A DNA stretch of 64,000 nucleotides from contig NZ_QPNC01000019.1 of the NCBI RefSeq assembly GCF_003386285.1, positions 248,001 through 312,000 of the forward strand. The letters run 5' to 3'. The notes under the pieces were generated by a model. That model was given only the letters and a program-made list of their open reading frames with translations. It had not been told where the DNA came from and ran no database searches. Of the stretch, positions 18,131-26,848 are shown piece by piece. Numbering within the stretch: the first letter of the stretch is position 1; every line of letters begins with the position of its first letter. Source of the stretch: Nocardiopsis sp. FIRDI 009. Lineage in GTDB: Bacteria > Actinomycetota > Actinomycetes > Streptosporangiales > Streptosporangiaceae. A program made the position numbers and the translations under genes.

Positions 18131-19408
18131 GTGGGCGCGGAACGAGGGGCGGGGGACGGTCCGGCTCCGGTCGCACGGGCGCTGGCTCCCCTCGTGCTCC
18201 CCGCGCTGCTGGTCGGGGTCGGCTCGGCCCTGGTCCTGTTGGCCGTCGACGCGGCGGCCGAACGCATCCGGGAGTGGGTGTGGACCGCGCTGCCCGGCGC
18301 GTTCGGCGTCGACGGACAGGACGGGCCGTGGACGGTGGCCGTGCTCACCCTGTCCGGGCTCGCCGTGGGACTGGTGGTGTGGAAGGCGCCCGGCCACGCC
18401 GGGCCCGACCCGGCCACCGTGGAACTGGTCGAGGAGCCGCTGGAACCACGGGCCCTGCCCGGGCTGCTGGCCACCATCGTCCTCGCCCTGGCCTGCGGGG
18501 TCAGCCTGGGACCGGAGAACCCCGTCATCGCGACCACCGTCACCCTCGCCCACTGGGCGGGCCGCCGGCTGATACCCGCCGCCCCCGCGGCGACCTGGGT
18601 CGGGCTGGCCACCGCGGCCACCGTCGGGGCGCTGTTCTCCACCCCCGTGGCCGCCGCCCTGCTGTTGACCGAGGCGGCTGCGGGCGAGCGGGAGGAGCCG
18701 CTGTGGGACCGGTTGGTGCTCCCGCTCATCGCCGCCGGGGCCGGGGCGGTGACCACGTACGCGCTCGCCGGGCCCGAGATGTCCCTGGCCCTGCCCGCCT
18801 ACGCCGGTCCCAGCCCGGGCGACGTGCTGTCCGGTTCGGTCATCGCCCTGGCCGGGGGCCTGGCCGGACTGGCCCTGGTCTACTCCTTCCCGGTGGTGCA
18901 CGGCTGGTTCCGACGGCTGCGCCACCCCGTGCTGACGGTCGGTGCGGGCGGTCTGGTGCTGGGCCTGCTGGGCGCGATCGGCGGGCCGCTGACCATGTTC
19001 AAGGGCCTGGAGGAGATGAAGGAGCTGGCCGACCGCAGCGCCGACCTCGGGGTCGCCGCGCTGGCCGTGATCATCCTGGTCCGGATGGCGGCCCTGCTCA
19101 CCGCGGCCTCGTGCGGCTTCCGCGGCGGACGGATCTTCCCGGCCCTGTTCACCGGGGTGGCCCTGGGACTCCTGGCCGCGAAGCTGGTCCCGGCCGTGCC
19201 GGAGCCGCTGGCGGTGGCGTGCGCGGTGCTGGGGATCCTCACCGCGGTCACCCGGCAGGGCTGGCTGAGCCTGTTCGTGGCGGTGACCGTCGTGCCCGAT
19301 CTGGGCCTGCTGCCAGTGCTGTGCCTGGTGGTGCTGCCGGTGTGGCTGTTGGTCAGCGGACGCCCGGAGATGGTGGTGGCCGCGCAGCCCGACTCCGAGC
19401 GGGGCTGA
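18131..19408 (+). CDS. ClC-family chloride channel/antiporter
   Basis: This is a 425-residue membrane protein of the ClC voltage-gated chloride channel family, with about ten hydrophobic segments. The selectivity and gating signature appears as GVSLGPENP, where the Glu aligns with the fast-gate glutamate of GREGP, and the later filter motif is GGRIFPALF (GxFxP type). The pore-lining Ser and Tyr could not be assigned by eye. GGAGGGA precedes the GTG at 18131 by about 11 bases and places the start just before the first hydrophobic helix. A longer frame adds only Pro-rich sequence. The product probably exchanges chloride for protons in the inner membrane. Confidence 0.87.
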   Translation: MGAERGAGDGPAPVARALAPLVLPALLVGVGSALVLLAVDAAAERIREWVWTALPGAFGVDGQDGPWTVAVLTLSGLAVGLVVWKAPGHAGPDPATVELVEEPLEPRALPGLLATIVLALACGVSLGPENPVIATTVTLAHWAGRRLIPAAPAATWVGLATAATVGALFSTPVAAALLLTEAAAGEREEPLWDRLVLPLIAAGAGAVTTYALAGPEMSLALPAYAGPSPGDVLSGSVIALAGGLAGLALVYSFPVVHGWFRRLRHPVLTVGAGGLVLGLLGAIGGPLTMFKGLEEMKELADRSADLGVAALAVIILVRMAALLTAASCGFRGGRIFPALFTGVALGLLAAKLVPAVPEPLAVACAVLGILTAVTRQGWLSLFVAVTVVPDLGLLPVLCLVVLPVWLLVSGRPEMVVAAQPDSERG

Positions 19409-19782
19409 CACGGGGCACGGCCCCGGACCGTTCAGGCGGTCCACGGCCGGGCCGCCATCCGGCGCGGGGAAACGGACCGGGTCCTTTCCTGCCGGGGCCG
19501 GACAGCGTGAACGGAAGGGTCCGGCGGTGAACGGGTCGTGGACGGCGGCCGCCACCGGGAGCATTCGGGGCCTGTGACGCGGTGGAAAATCCACGCCGTG
19601 AAGGCAGTGCCGTGGACACACCCACAGGCCCGGCGGTACCGGCCAGAGCGCCACCACCGTCCGCCCCACCCCCGTGACCAGGGCGACCGGTCGGGCGGGG
19701 GAGGAGTCGTCGTGTCCGTTCGTCATGGCCCGCATCCTGGCGCGGGGCCACCTCCGCCGCAACGGGGTTTCGGCCCCGCCCC
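19409..19782. other. Intergenic stretch with no gene
   Basis: This 374-bp gap lies between the ends of the convergent ClC and LysR genes. Small GC hairpins such as GGACCG/CGGTCC at 19425-19442 may end ClC transcription. A diverged copy of the dispersed motif lies at 19585-19607. No frame looks protein-coding. Confidence 0.5.
19585..19607 (+). repeat. Dispersed intergenic motif, diverged copy 2
   Basis: The sequence GAAAATCCACGCCGTGAAGGCAG resembles the other copies. Both arms of the core have changed together: TACG-N-CGTA has become CACG-C-CGTG, which keeps the inverted repeat. Confidence 0.4.
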
Positions 19783-20715
19783 TCAGCCCGTCAGGTCGGG
19801 GATGAGGCTCGGCCCCACCCGCCGCACGTGGTCGCGGAACAGTCCCACCGCCGGGGGCTCGTACCCGCCCCCGGACCCCTCCTCGGGCCAGACCACGCCG
19901 ATCGGGCGGGTGGTGTCCGCCCCGCGGATCGCCAGCTCCACCGTCCCACCCAACGGCCCCCGGGGACGCGCGGGCAGCACCGACACCCCCAGCCCCGCCG
20001 CCACCAGACCGCGCGCCGTCGCGATGTCGTCGGCCTCGAAGGCCACCCGGGGCGTGAACCCCGCGCGATCGGACAACCGGTCGGTCAGGTGGCGCACCCC
20101 GCGCCCCGGCTTGAGCAGGATGAACTCGTCCCCGGCCGCCTCCGACACCCGCACCCCGCCCACCGCGGCGGCCAAGGGGTGGTCCTCGGGCACCACCAGC
20201 CGCAGCGCCTGCGTGTGCAGCGTCGCCGACACCAGCCCCGGCCCCGACGGCAGCGGAGAGGTCAGCGCCAGATCCGCCTCGCCCGAGGAGACCCTGCGCA
20301 GCGACTCCGCCCACGCCTCCTGGGTCAGGGTGAACCGCACCCCGGGGTGCCGTGCCCGGAAACCGCGCAGCAGCGCCGGAACCACCTCCACGCCCAGCGT
20401 CGGCAGGAAGGTCAGCGCCACCCGACCCTCCTCGGCGTCGGTCAGTTCCGCCAACCCGACCCGCAGGTCGTCCAGGGCGCGCCGCACGTGCGGCAGCAAC
20501 AACCGTCCGGCCCGGGTCAGCCGCACCCCGCGCCCCGTGCGCTCCACCAGCGCCATCCCCAACTCCTCCTGGAGCCGGGCCAGCGCGCGGCTCAACGTCG
20601 GCTGGGGCATGTCCAGCGTCTCGGCCGCCTGGGTGACGTGCTCGGTCTCGGCCACCGCCGCGACCATGCGCAGCCGCGGCGCCAGGACGCCGACCAGGGA
20701 ATCAGGAGTATCCAT
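19783..20715 (-). CDS. LysR-family regulator, divergent from an MFS exporter
   Basis: This is a 310-residue LysR regulator. The winged helix is seen as MVAAVAETEHVTQAAETLD, then MPQPTLSRALARLQEELGM and LVERTGRGVRLT. The rest is a substrate-binding-like effector domain. The ATG at 20715 lies inside a perfect 7-bp-arm inverted repeat (20711-20730), a likely autoregulatory operator. It is divergent from the MFS gene with 69 bp between starts, so regulation of that exporter is the obvious hypothesis. The effector is unknown. Confidence 0.92.
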   Translation of the reverse strand: MDTPDSLVGVLAPRLRMVAAVAETEHVTQAAETLDMPQPTLSRALARLQEELGMALVERTGRGVRLTRAGRLLLPHVRRALDDLRVGLAELTDAEEGRVALTFLPTLGVEVVPALLRGFRARHPGVRFTLTQEAWAESLRRVSSGEADLALTSPLPSGPGLVSATLHTQALRLVVPEDHPLAAAVGGVRVSEAAGDEFILLKPGRGVRHLTDRLSDRAGFTPRVAFEADDIATARGLVAAGLGVSVLPARPRGPLGGTVELAIRGADTTRPIGVVWPEEGSGGGYEPPAVGLFRDHVRRVGPSLIPDLTG

Positions 20716-20730
20716 ACCTTTCAGTATGGA
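20711..20730. promoter_or_regulatory. Inverted repeat in the LysR/MFS divergent promoter
   Basis: TCCATAC (20711-20717) and GTATGGA (20724-20730) are perfect inverted arms around a 6-base spacer. The site covers the lysR start codon and lies 55 bp upstream of the MFS start. The dyad also fits a LysR-type site, because T and A residues bracket its centre. Confidence 0.6.
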
Positions 20731-20784
20731 ACAACGACAACACATGCATTGGACGTATGAAACAGGTCTTCCTAGCGTGGAACC

Positions 20785-22044
20785 ATGTCCGCGACCAGCG
20801 ACACCGCGCCTCTCCACGACACCCGCCCACGCGCGGGCACCCGCGCCTACCGGCGCACGGTCGTGGCGATGGTCGCCGCCGCCGTGGCCACCTTCGCCCA
20901 ACTGTGGTCGGTCCAGCCGATCCTGCCCGCCATCGCCACCGGCTTCGACGCCTCCGCCGCCGAGGCGGCACTGGCCGCGTCCCTGGCCACCGGGGGCCTG
21001 GCCGGGTTCACACTGGTCTGGGGCGGGGTCGCCGACCGGATCGGCAGGGCCCGGGTCATCACCCTCTCCCTGCTGGTGGCCACCCTCCTGGGCTGTCTGG
21101 CGCCCCTCGCGGCCGACCTGCCGGTCCTGCTGGTCGTGCGTGTCCTCCAGGGGGCGGCCCTGGGCGGTGTGCCCGCGGCCGCCGTCGCCTACCTCGCCGA
21201 GGAGATCCACCCCCTCGACGCCCCGCGCGCCACCGGACTGTACATCGCGGGAAACCCGCTGGGCGGCATGGGCGGGCGCCTGCTGGCCGGGTTCGCGGCG
21301 GACCTGGGCGGCTGGCAGTGGGGGATCGCGGCCAACACCCTGCTCGGGGTGCTGGCGCTGACCGTGTTCGTGCTGGTCCTGCCGCGCCGGCGCGGCAGCG
21401 ATGACCGCGCGCCCGACCGCGGCGCGGCGCCCCGGCCGAGCGGACGGCTGCGCGCCGCGCTCACCACGCGGGGACTGCCCGCCCTCTACGCCCAGGCGCT
21501 GCTGCTCATGGGCGCGTTCATGACCGTCTACAACCTGCTCGGATTCCGGCTGGTCCAGGACTTCGGGCTGTCCCAGTCGGCGGCCTCCCTGCTCTTCCTC
21601 GCCTACACGGCCGGGATGCTCGGTTCGGCCGTGGCCGGGGCGGCCACCGTCCGCTGGGGCGGATACGCGGTGCTGCTGGCCGCCAGCGCGCTCATGGCGG
21701 TGGGCCTGTCCGGCCTGGTCACCACGTCACTGGTGGCCCTGGCCGCCACGCTGTTGGTGCTGACCTTCGCGTTCTTCGCCGCCCACGCCACCGCCTCGGC
21801 GTGGGTGGGCCGTCGCGCGGTGGCCGGGCGGGCGCGGGCGATGGCCGTGTACACGCTCGCCTACTACCTGGGCGCGAGCCTGTTCAGCTGGTGCGGCGGA
21901 CTGGTCTACGACGCCGCGGGCTGGGGCGGCGCGGTGGCCTACGCCCTGGGGCTGGTCGCACTGGCGGCGCTGGTGGCGCTGCGCCTGCGCCGCCTTCCCG
22001 ACCCCGCCGGGGGCACGGCTTCGACGGGGGAGGGGAGAGCGTGA
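20785..22044 (+). CDS. MFS transporter (YnfM/arabinose-efflux-like)
   Basis: This is a 419-residue major facilitator with twelve hydrophobic segments and a charged central loop near residues 195-220 (RRRGSDDRAPDRG). The loop 2-3 signature appears as GGVADRIGRARVI. The group is usually drug or sugar efflux. It is divergent from a LysR gene, a common layout in which an effector induces its own exporter. The start ATG lies 69 bp from the lysR start. No substrate can be assigned. Confidence 0.9.
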   Translation: MSATSDTAPLHDTRPRAGTRAYRRTVVAMVAAAVATFAQLWSVQPILPAIATGFDASAAEAALAASLATGGLAGFTLVWGGVADRIGRARVITLSLLVATLLGCLAPLAADLPVLLVVRVLQGAALGGVPAAAVAYLAEEIHPLDAPRATGLYIAGNPLGGMGGRLLAGFAADLGGWQWGIAANTLLGVLALTVFVLVLPRRRGSDDRAPDRGAAPRPSGRLRAALTTRGLPALYAQALLLMGAFMTVYNLLGFRLVQDFGLSQSAASLLFLAYTAGMLGSAVAGAATVRWGGYAVLLAASALMAVGLSGLVTTSLVALAATLLVLTFAFFAAHATASAWVGRRAVAGRARAMAVYTLAYYLGASLFSWCGGLVYDAAGWGGAVAYALGLVALAALVALRLRRLPDPAGGTASTGEGRA

Positions 22045-22055
22045 CGCGGTATTTC

Positions 22056-22069
22056 GTTGAAAATTAAAC
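22056..22069. promoter_or_regulatory. AT-rich imperfect dyad before the VOC dioxygenase
   Basis: GTTGAAAATTAAAC is an imperfect palindrome (5 of 7 base pairs) in a short AT-rich island, ATTTCGTTGAAAATTAAACTATAG, that stands out from the GC-rich surroundings. It lies 43 bp upstream of the ATG at 22113. MarR-type repressors often bind such dyads in front of ring-cleaving VOC genes; no marR gene is nearby. Confidence 0.4.
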
Positions 22070-22112
22070 TATAGTGGACGAATCAGCCCAGGAGCCACGG
22101 GAAGGTGACGGC

Positions 22113-23063
22113 ATGGACGTGCGCCCCACGGGCCTGCACCACGTGACCGCGATCGCGACCGACCCCCGCGCCAACGCCGACTTCTACCGCGACGTGCTCG
22201 GACTGCGCCTGGTCAAGCGCACGGTGAACTTCGACCGCCCCGACACCTACCACCTGTACTACGGCGACCGCGCGGGCAACCCCGGCACCGTCCTGACCTT
22301 CTTCCCCTGGCCCGACGCCCCGCGCGGGCGCCCCGGCGCTGGACAGGCCACCACCACGACCCTGTCGGTGCCCGAGGGGTCGCTCGGCTGGTGGGCCGAC
22401 CACCTGGCCGCCCTGAACGTGGCCACCACCCGCCCCACCGAGCGCGCCGAGGAGGACGTCCTGGCGCTGCGCGACCCCGACGGCCTGGTCATCGAACTCG
22501 CCGCCAGCGCCGACCCCCACGACACCGACCCCTGGGACGGGGGAGCGGTGCCGGTCGACCACGCCGTCCGGGGCATCCGGTCGGTCACGCTGACCGAACA
22601 CGACGCGGAGGAGACCGCGCGCATGCTCGGCGACCAGCTCGGCTTCCGCCTCGTGGACGAGTCCGGCGACCGCCTGCGCCTGCGCACCGGCACGGCCGCC
22701 CCCGGGGTGGGCACCATCGTCGACGTCGTGGCCGACCCCGCGGCCGAGCCCGGCCTGGTCGCGGCCGGGACCGTCCACCACGTCGCCTACCGGGCCCCCG
22801 ACCGCACCGCCCAGGACGCCTGGCGGCTGGCCCTGGCGGACGAGGGCGTGGACGTCACCGAGGTCCGCGACCGCCGCTACTTCACCTCGGTCTACTTCAA
22901 CGAACCCGGTGGAGCGCTGTTGGAGATCGCCACCGACGGCCCCGGGTTCGACGTCGACGAACCGCTGCTCGAACTGGGCCGCGCCCTGCGGCTGCCGCCG
23001 TGGCTGGAGCCGGACCGCCGGAGCATCGAGCGGCACCTGCCGGACATGGGGGAGGGGGCGTGA
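22113..23063 (+). CDS. VOC-family ring-cleaving dioxygenase (hydroquinone/glyoxalase-like)
   Basis: This is a 316-residue protein with two vicinal-oxygen-chelate domains. The first begins LHHVTAIATD and the second has VHHVAYRAPD. The metal ligands would be the His residues of each HH pair and a Glu near GGALLEIATDG. The layout matches MhqO/PcpA-like Fe(II) dioxygenases that open hydroquinones, although some relatives are simple glyoxalases. GGAAGGTG about 6 bases before the ATG at 22113 decides the start over the GTG at 22074. The gene follows the MFS gene by 68 bp on the same strand and may share its regulation. Confidence 0.85.
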   Translation: MDVRPTGLHHVTAIATDPRANADFYRDVLGLRLVKRTVNFDRPDTYHLYYGDRAGNPGTVLTFFPWPDAPRGRPGAGQATTTTLSVPEGSLGWWADHLAALNVATTRPTERAEEDVLALRDPDGLVIELAASADPHDTDPWDGGAVPVDHAVRGIRSVTLTEHDAEETARMLGDQLGFRLVDESGDRLRLRTGTAAPGVGTIVDVVADPAAEPGLVAAGTVHHVAYRAPDRTAQDAWRLALADEGVDVTEVRDRRYFTSVYFNEPGGALLEIATDGPGFDVDEPLLELGRALRLPPWLEPDRRSIERHLPDMGEGA

Positions 23064-23129
23064 CCGCCACCCGCCCCACGGCCGGGGCGGAGCGCGGTCG
23101 AACCCGCCTCTGACCGGCCCCCACGGACC

Positions 23130-23162
23130 GCGGTGGCGCCCCCTGACCCCGGACGCCACCGC
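23130..23162. terminator. Hairpin between convergent genes
   Basis: GCGGTGGCG (23130-23138) pairs perfectly with CGCCACCGC (23154-23162) across a 15-base loop, between the VOC dioxygenase and the anti-sigma-like ATPase genes. Confidence 0.5.
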
Positions 23163-23179
23163 TTCCACCGCCGCCGTGG

Positions 23180-23674
23180 TCAGCCGTCGGTGTCGGGCCC
23201 CACGATCTCGGCCCACACGCACAGACCCGCGTCCGCGAAAGCGCCCCAGCGGTCACTGCACGCCTCGACGAGCATCAGGCCCCGGCCTCCCTCGGCCCAG
23301 CCGTCGCCGAACCCGGCGCCGAGCCCGGAGAGCCCCGACGTCCCGCGATCCAGGACCTCCACACGCAGCCTGGAGCGGTGCGTGCGGCCGTCCATCCAGG
23401 TCAGCGTGAGGTCGACGGGCGGCTGACCGTGCCGGACGGCGTTGGCTACCAGTTCGGAGACGATCAGGTGAGCGGCGTCGCCGAGGGCGTCCCCACCCCG
23501 GTCGCGCAGGAAGTCCTCCACGGCCCTGCGCGCGCGCCCGGCGGCGCACGGCGTGTGGGGGAGTCGGCGCCACAGGCGCGCGGGCAGGTCGGTGGCACCG
23601 CTGGCGCGGGGGAGACCGGCGGTGGGAGGAGCGGAGTTTCCGGGCACGGCGGCCGTGCTGGCGACTGTGGGCAT
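23180..23674 (-). CDS. RsbW-like ATP-binding protein (anti-sigma/GHKL kinase)
   Basis: This is a 164-residue GHKL ATPase of the RsbW/SpoIIAB type that is abundant in actinomycetes. The N-box reads SELVANAVRHG and the G2 region reads GRGLMLVEACSD. A 30-residue Ala/Pro-rich lead precedes the domain. Such proteins usually phosphorylate an anti-anti-sigma factor or hold a sigma factor, but no partner gene is adjacent, so it is an orphan. GAGGAAG before the ATG at 23674 supports this start over an upstream in-frame ATG. It is cytosolic. Confidence 0.85.
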   Translation of the reverse strand: MPTVASTAAVPGNSAPPTAGLPRASGATDLPARLWRRLPHTPCAAGRARRAVEDFLRDRGGDALGDAAHLIVSELVANAVRHGQPPVDLTLTWMDGRTHRSRLRVEVLDRGTSGLSGLGAGFGDGWAEGGRGLMLVEACSDRWGAFADAGLCVWAEIVGPDTDG

Positions 23675-23956
23675 GACGGCTTCCTCAGCAGAAACGGGAC
23701 AGGAGCGACGCGTTCGGCCCAGACTGCGGCCGAGAGAGTCCCCGAACACCCGCGGTCGGGGAGTGGGATGTGAGGTCCCACACTCCTGCTACTCCCTTCA
23801 CCTTCGTCAACGCCACGGTATTTGGCAAGGGATTCCTTCGTAAAATATCGAGGAAGCCAAGGATTCAGTTGCGGTAAGTGCTTGTGGCGGGAAAATCAGT
23901 CGTGGGTCGGAGTGGTGCTCATCGGTTGGCCGACCGGCGGGAGCCCCTCGGTGTGT

Positions 23957-23980
23957 GAATCTACAACGTAAAGGTGGCGG
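23957..23980 (+). repeat. Dispersed intergenic motif, copy 3
   Basis: The sequence is GAATCTACAACGTAAAGGTGGCGG. The core is TACAACGTA. It lies just before the recombinase remnant and forms a same-orientation pair with the copy at 25109. Confidence 0.6.
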
Positions 23981-24139
23981 ACGGCGGAGTCACGGCACGC
24001 AACCACACCGAACTCTCCTCCGCGGCCGACGTCGTCCGGACCGGAACGGTCCACGACGGCATCCACCGCCATGCGCCGACACCCCCAACCTGCTGGGTTC
24101 AGGGCATCGACCTCCAGCCGATCCTGGCCGCCGCCGACG

Positions 24140-24600
24140 AGCGCGACGACCGGGCAGGCTGGTCAACCCGCGCACCCGCGTGCTCATCCGCCCGCTCACC
24201 CTCTACGGGCTCCGAGCCTCCACGACCCCCTGGCCCGCCATCGGCGACCTGGTCGACGCCGCCCACGACACGCAGCCGCGGGTGCGCGGCAAGAGCGACC
24301 ACGTCGACCTGGATCAGGACACCTCCGACGCTCGGCCGTATGGCTGATCGAGCGCGCCGTTCTCCTGCGCCGGACCGGACCCGAACCCGAGGACCCCGCA
24401 CTGCCGTCTCCCGCCAGGGCGCGGGCATCCACCGCCAGACCGTGTCCGACGTCGTCACCCGCCTCACCGGGCGCGCTCTCGGTCGGCGACTCGCCCCGTG
24501 GCCGCTGCGCAGGTCGACCGCGGTGGCGTTCCACCAGGCCGGGTACTCCGATCGCGACCTGAAGCGGTGGGGGCGGTGGCGGACGTTGAACACCGCCCCC
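24140..24600 (+). pseudogene. Degenerate tyrosine recombinase/integrase remnant
   Basis: Pieces of one protein appear in different frames. A stretch after 24400 reads RQTVSDVVTRLTGRALGRR, then LRRSTAVAFHQAGYSDRDL and KRWGRWRT, which matches the C-terminal core of phage-type integrases: an LRR box followed by an alpha-helical GxW motif. Upstream, RPLTLYGLRAS and VRGKSDHVDLDQDT lie in another frame that ends at a stop codon near 24345. No catalytic Tyr follows and the HxxR His is Trp (PWPLRRS). It is therefore a dead fragment. The family assignment rests on about 60 residues and could be wrong. Confidence 0.4.
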
Positions 24601-24675
24601 ACCCCCGTGGAGGTCGCCGACGAGGACGGTCACCCCGACCTGGTCGCCGCCCAGGCGATCCTCCTCCTTCGGCGG

Positions 24676-24948
24676 TCAGGCGTCGAGATCGGCGGCGGCG
24701 GTGACGTGCACGGGAGAGGTCAGCAGGCCGAGTTCGCGGGCGATGGCCGGGACTTCGGGGTCTGCGAGGAACCCCTCGTAGTCCTCGGTGTCCCAGTCGA
24801 AGAAGGACCACACCCGGTGCGTGTCCTCGGGGTCGATGTAGGCCCGCGCCGCGCGGCAGCCGTGCTCCCGCCGCTTCCGCGCGCCGACGGTCCGGAAGAT
24901 TTCCAGGAACCGGTCGGGGTCGGTGACCCGTGCGACGGTGACGATCAT
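24676..24948 (-). CDS. Antibiotic-biosynthesis-monooxygenase-like (ABM/dimeric alpha-beta barrel) protein
   Basis: This is a 90-residue protein resembling the small dimeric alpha+beta barrel (ABM) family. It starts MIVTVARVTDPDRFLEIF, continues with GCRAARAYIDPED and WSFFDWDTEDYEGFL, and has an aromatic-rich second strand. Members include cofactor-free monooxygenases and heme-degrading enzymes, but most are uncharacterised. GAGGAG about 6 bases before the ATG supports the start. It stands alone, antisense to and just beyond the recombinase remnant, between two copies of the dispersed motif. Confidence 0.75.
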   Translation of the reverse strand: MIVTVARVTDPDRFLEIFRTVGARKRREHGCRAARAYIDPEDTHRVWSFFDWDTEDYEGFLADPEVPAIARELGLLTSPVHVTAAADLDA

Positions 24949-25251
24949 GCTCTACTCCTCGAAGCGCGTGAGCTTCGTCGCGGGGACCGAAACGCCCCAC
25001 GGTCTCCACCCGGTCGGAGGCCCAGTCTGCTGGGAACGGCCCGTCACCGAAGCCCGGCGCGAGGTCGCCGCCAAGAGCCGCAAGCGCGTGAGCTGCTCAG
25101 GGCTCTATGGATCTATGACGTAAAGGTGGCACTCGTGAGTGTCAAACACACATACCACTGGTAAGGAACAAACCTCTACTCGTCTAGACTCGGCGAACGT
25201 GAACCCCAAAGGCCCCATCACCCCCTCTTCCGTCCTCGGCGCGGGCTGACC
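24949..25251. other. Intergenic stretch upstream of the TauE-like gene
   Basis: No credible gene is seen. The stretch contains the dispersed motif copy at 25109-25130, a following AT-rich segment with AAACACACATACCACTGG, and a TAGACT hexamer at 25191-25196 that could be a -10 box for the TauE-like gene. Confidence 0.4.
25109..25130 (+). repeat. Dispersed intergenic motif, copy 4
   Basis: The sequence is GGATCTATGACGTAAAGGTGGC. The core is TATGACGTA. It lies 121 bp upstream of the TauE-like start and about 1.15 kb from copy 3, with the integrase remnant and the ABM gene between them. Confidence 0.6.
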
Positions 25252-26019
25252 GTGGACCCCGAGATCCTCGGCCTCCTGATGCTGGTGGCCCTCGGCGCGG
25301 GCTGGGTCGACGCCGTCGTCGGCGGGGGAGGGCTCGTCCTCCTGCCCGCGCTCCTGGTCGCCTCGCCCACCTCGCCCCTGGCCACCCTGCTGGGCACCAA
25401 CAAGCTCGGCTCCGTCTTCGGAACCGCCTCGGCCGCCGTCGCCTACGCCCGCCGCATCAAACTCGAACCCCGCCTCGTGTGGCCCACGGCGGGCCTGGCC
25501 CTGGTGGGCTCCGGACTGGGCGCCCTACTGGCCACCGCCCTGACCGCCGACGTCCTCAAACCCGTCATCATGGTCGTCCTGGCGGGCGTGGCCCTCATGG
25601 TCTACTTCCGGCCCGGCATGGGCACGACCCCCGACCCGCGTCTGCGCACCCGCAACCGGGCCCTGGCAGCCGTCACCCTGGCCGGGCTCGTGATCAGCTG
25701 CTACGACGGCCTCATCGGCCCCGGCACCGGCGTCTTCCTCATCATCGCCTTCACCGCCCTGCTCGGCATGGACTTCGTCGCGGCCTCCGCCTCGGCCAAG
25801 ATCGTCAACACCGCCACCAACCTGGGCGCCCTGGTCGTGTTCGCCCTGGGCGGCCACGTCCTGTGGGGGCTCGGCCTGGCGCTGGGCGTGTGCACGGTCA
25901 CCGGCGCTCAGATCGGCTCGCGCATGGCCCTCAAGCGTGGCTCGGGGTTCGTGCGCGCGGTCCTGCTCATCGTGGTCCTGGCGCTGCTGGCGCGCCTGGG
26001 CTGGGATCTGTTCGTCTGA
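25252..26019 (+). CDS. TauE/SafE-family sulfite/anion exporter
   Basis: This is a 255-residue membrane protein with about eight hydrophobic segments. The two halves show the inverted TauE repeat, with GAGWVDAVVGGGGLVLLPAL and the counterpart SCYDGLIGPGTGVFLI. GTNKLGSVFGTASAAVAY is a family hallmark. These proteins export sulfite, sulfoacetate or similar organosulfur anions. The start is a GTG at 25252 immediately before the first helix. It stands alone downstream of the dispersed motif copy at 25109, and no sulfur-metabolism genes are adjacent. Confidence 0.88.
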   Translation: MDPEILGLLMLVALGAGWVDAVVGGGGLVLLPALLVASPTSPLATLLGTNKLGSVFGTASAAVAYARRIKLEPRLVWPTAGLALVGSGLGALLATALTADVLKPVIMVVLAGVALMVYFRPGMGTTPDPRLRTRNRALAAVTLAGLVISCYDGLIGPGTGVFLIIAFTALLGMDFVAASASAKIVNTATNLGALVVFALGGHVLWGLGLALGVCTVTGAQIGSRMALKRGSGFVRAVLLIVVLALLARLGWDLFV

Positions 26020-26287
26020 CCGTCGCGCCCCCACCGCCCCCGCCTCGCGAGGTGGCCGCGTTCGGGGTCAGTACGGCCACCGTGCGGCGGTGCGCGCGCC
26101 AGACCACCGGACTCCTCGGGTCGCGCTCGCACTCTGGAGGTCGAACACCTCGCTGCCACCGACCGCCGGGACGCTGCCGGCGCGCCTGGGCTGGGACGTC
26201 CCGGCCCCTGACCCGGCCCGGCGGCGTTTGGGTCCGCCGCGCCCCCGGGTAGGGTCCCGGCGGATCCGCACGGGGAGAGGGGCGCAC

Positions 26288-26848
26288 ATGGCCACGCTGA
26301 TCGAGCTGCACGCCACGGCGATGGGGGAGTTCGACCGCCGTGTGCGCGACGTGGGCCCCGACGACTGGGGGCGGCCCACCCCGTGCGCCGAGTGGACCGT
26401 GCGCGACCTGGTCGACCACCTGGTCACCGAACAGCTGTGGGTCCCCCACCTGCTCGGCGGCGCCCGCGTCAAGGACGTGGGGGATCGTTTCGAGGGCGAC
26501 CAGCTGGGCGATGACCCCGTGGCGGCGTGGTCGGCCGCGGCGCACGCCGCCCGGGAGGCGTGGCTGGCGCCCTACACCCTGGAACGCACCGTGCACCTGT
26601 CCCACGGCGACGTGCCGGGCGAGGTCTACCTGTGGGAGATGACCTTCGACCTGGCCGTGCACGCCTGGGACCTGGCCCGGGCGCTGGGGGTCGACGAGCG
26701 CCTCGACCCCGTTCTGGTCTCCGAACTGCGTGACTGGCTGGGCGAGCGGGGCTTCGGTCCGGGGCCGATGTTCGACGCGCCCGTGGCCGTGGGGTCGGAG
26801 GCCGCGCCCCAGGACCGGCTCATCGCCCTGACCGGACGCAAGCCGTGA
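26288..26848 (+). CDS. TIGR03086-type DinB/mycothiol-dependent maleylpyruvate isomerase-like protein
   Basis: This is a 186-residue four-helix-bundle protein of the maleylpyruvate-isomerase/DinB group. The N-terminal pattern WGRPTPCAEWTVRDLVDHLV supplies the first metal-binding His, and VHAWDLARALG later supplies the second. The family includes mycothiol-dependent enzymes of actinomycetes; most members have no known reaction. GGGGAGAGG sits about 8 bases before the ATG at 26288. It is monocistronic and ends in a very strong hairpin. Confidence 0.82.
   Translation: MATLIELHATAMGEFDRRVRDVGPDDWGRPTPCAEWTVRDLVDHLVTEQLWVPHLLGGARVKDVGDRFEGDQLGDDPVAAWSAAAHAAREAWLAPYTLERTVHLSHGDVPGEVYLWEMTFDLAVHAWDLARALGVDERLDPVLVSELRDWLGERGFGPGPMFDAPVAVGSEAAPQDRLIALTGRKP

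Noticed and set aside
17774-20314. A long minus-strand open frame across the ClC gene
   Set aside because: It shows only low-complexity Gly/Gln/His sequence. The plus-strand ClC channel has clear family motifs.
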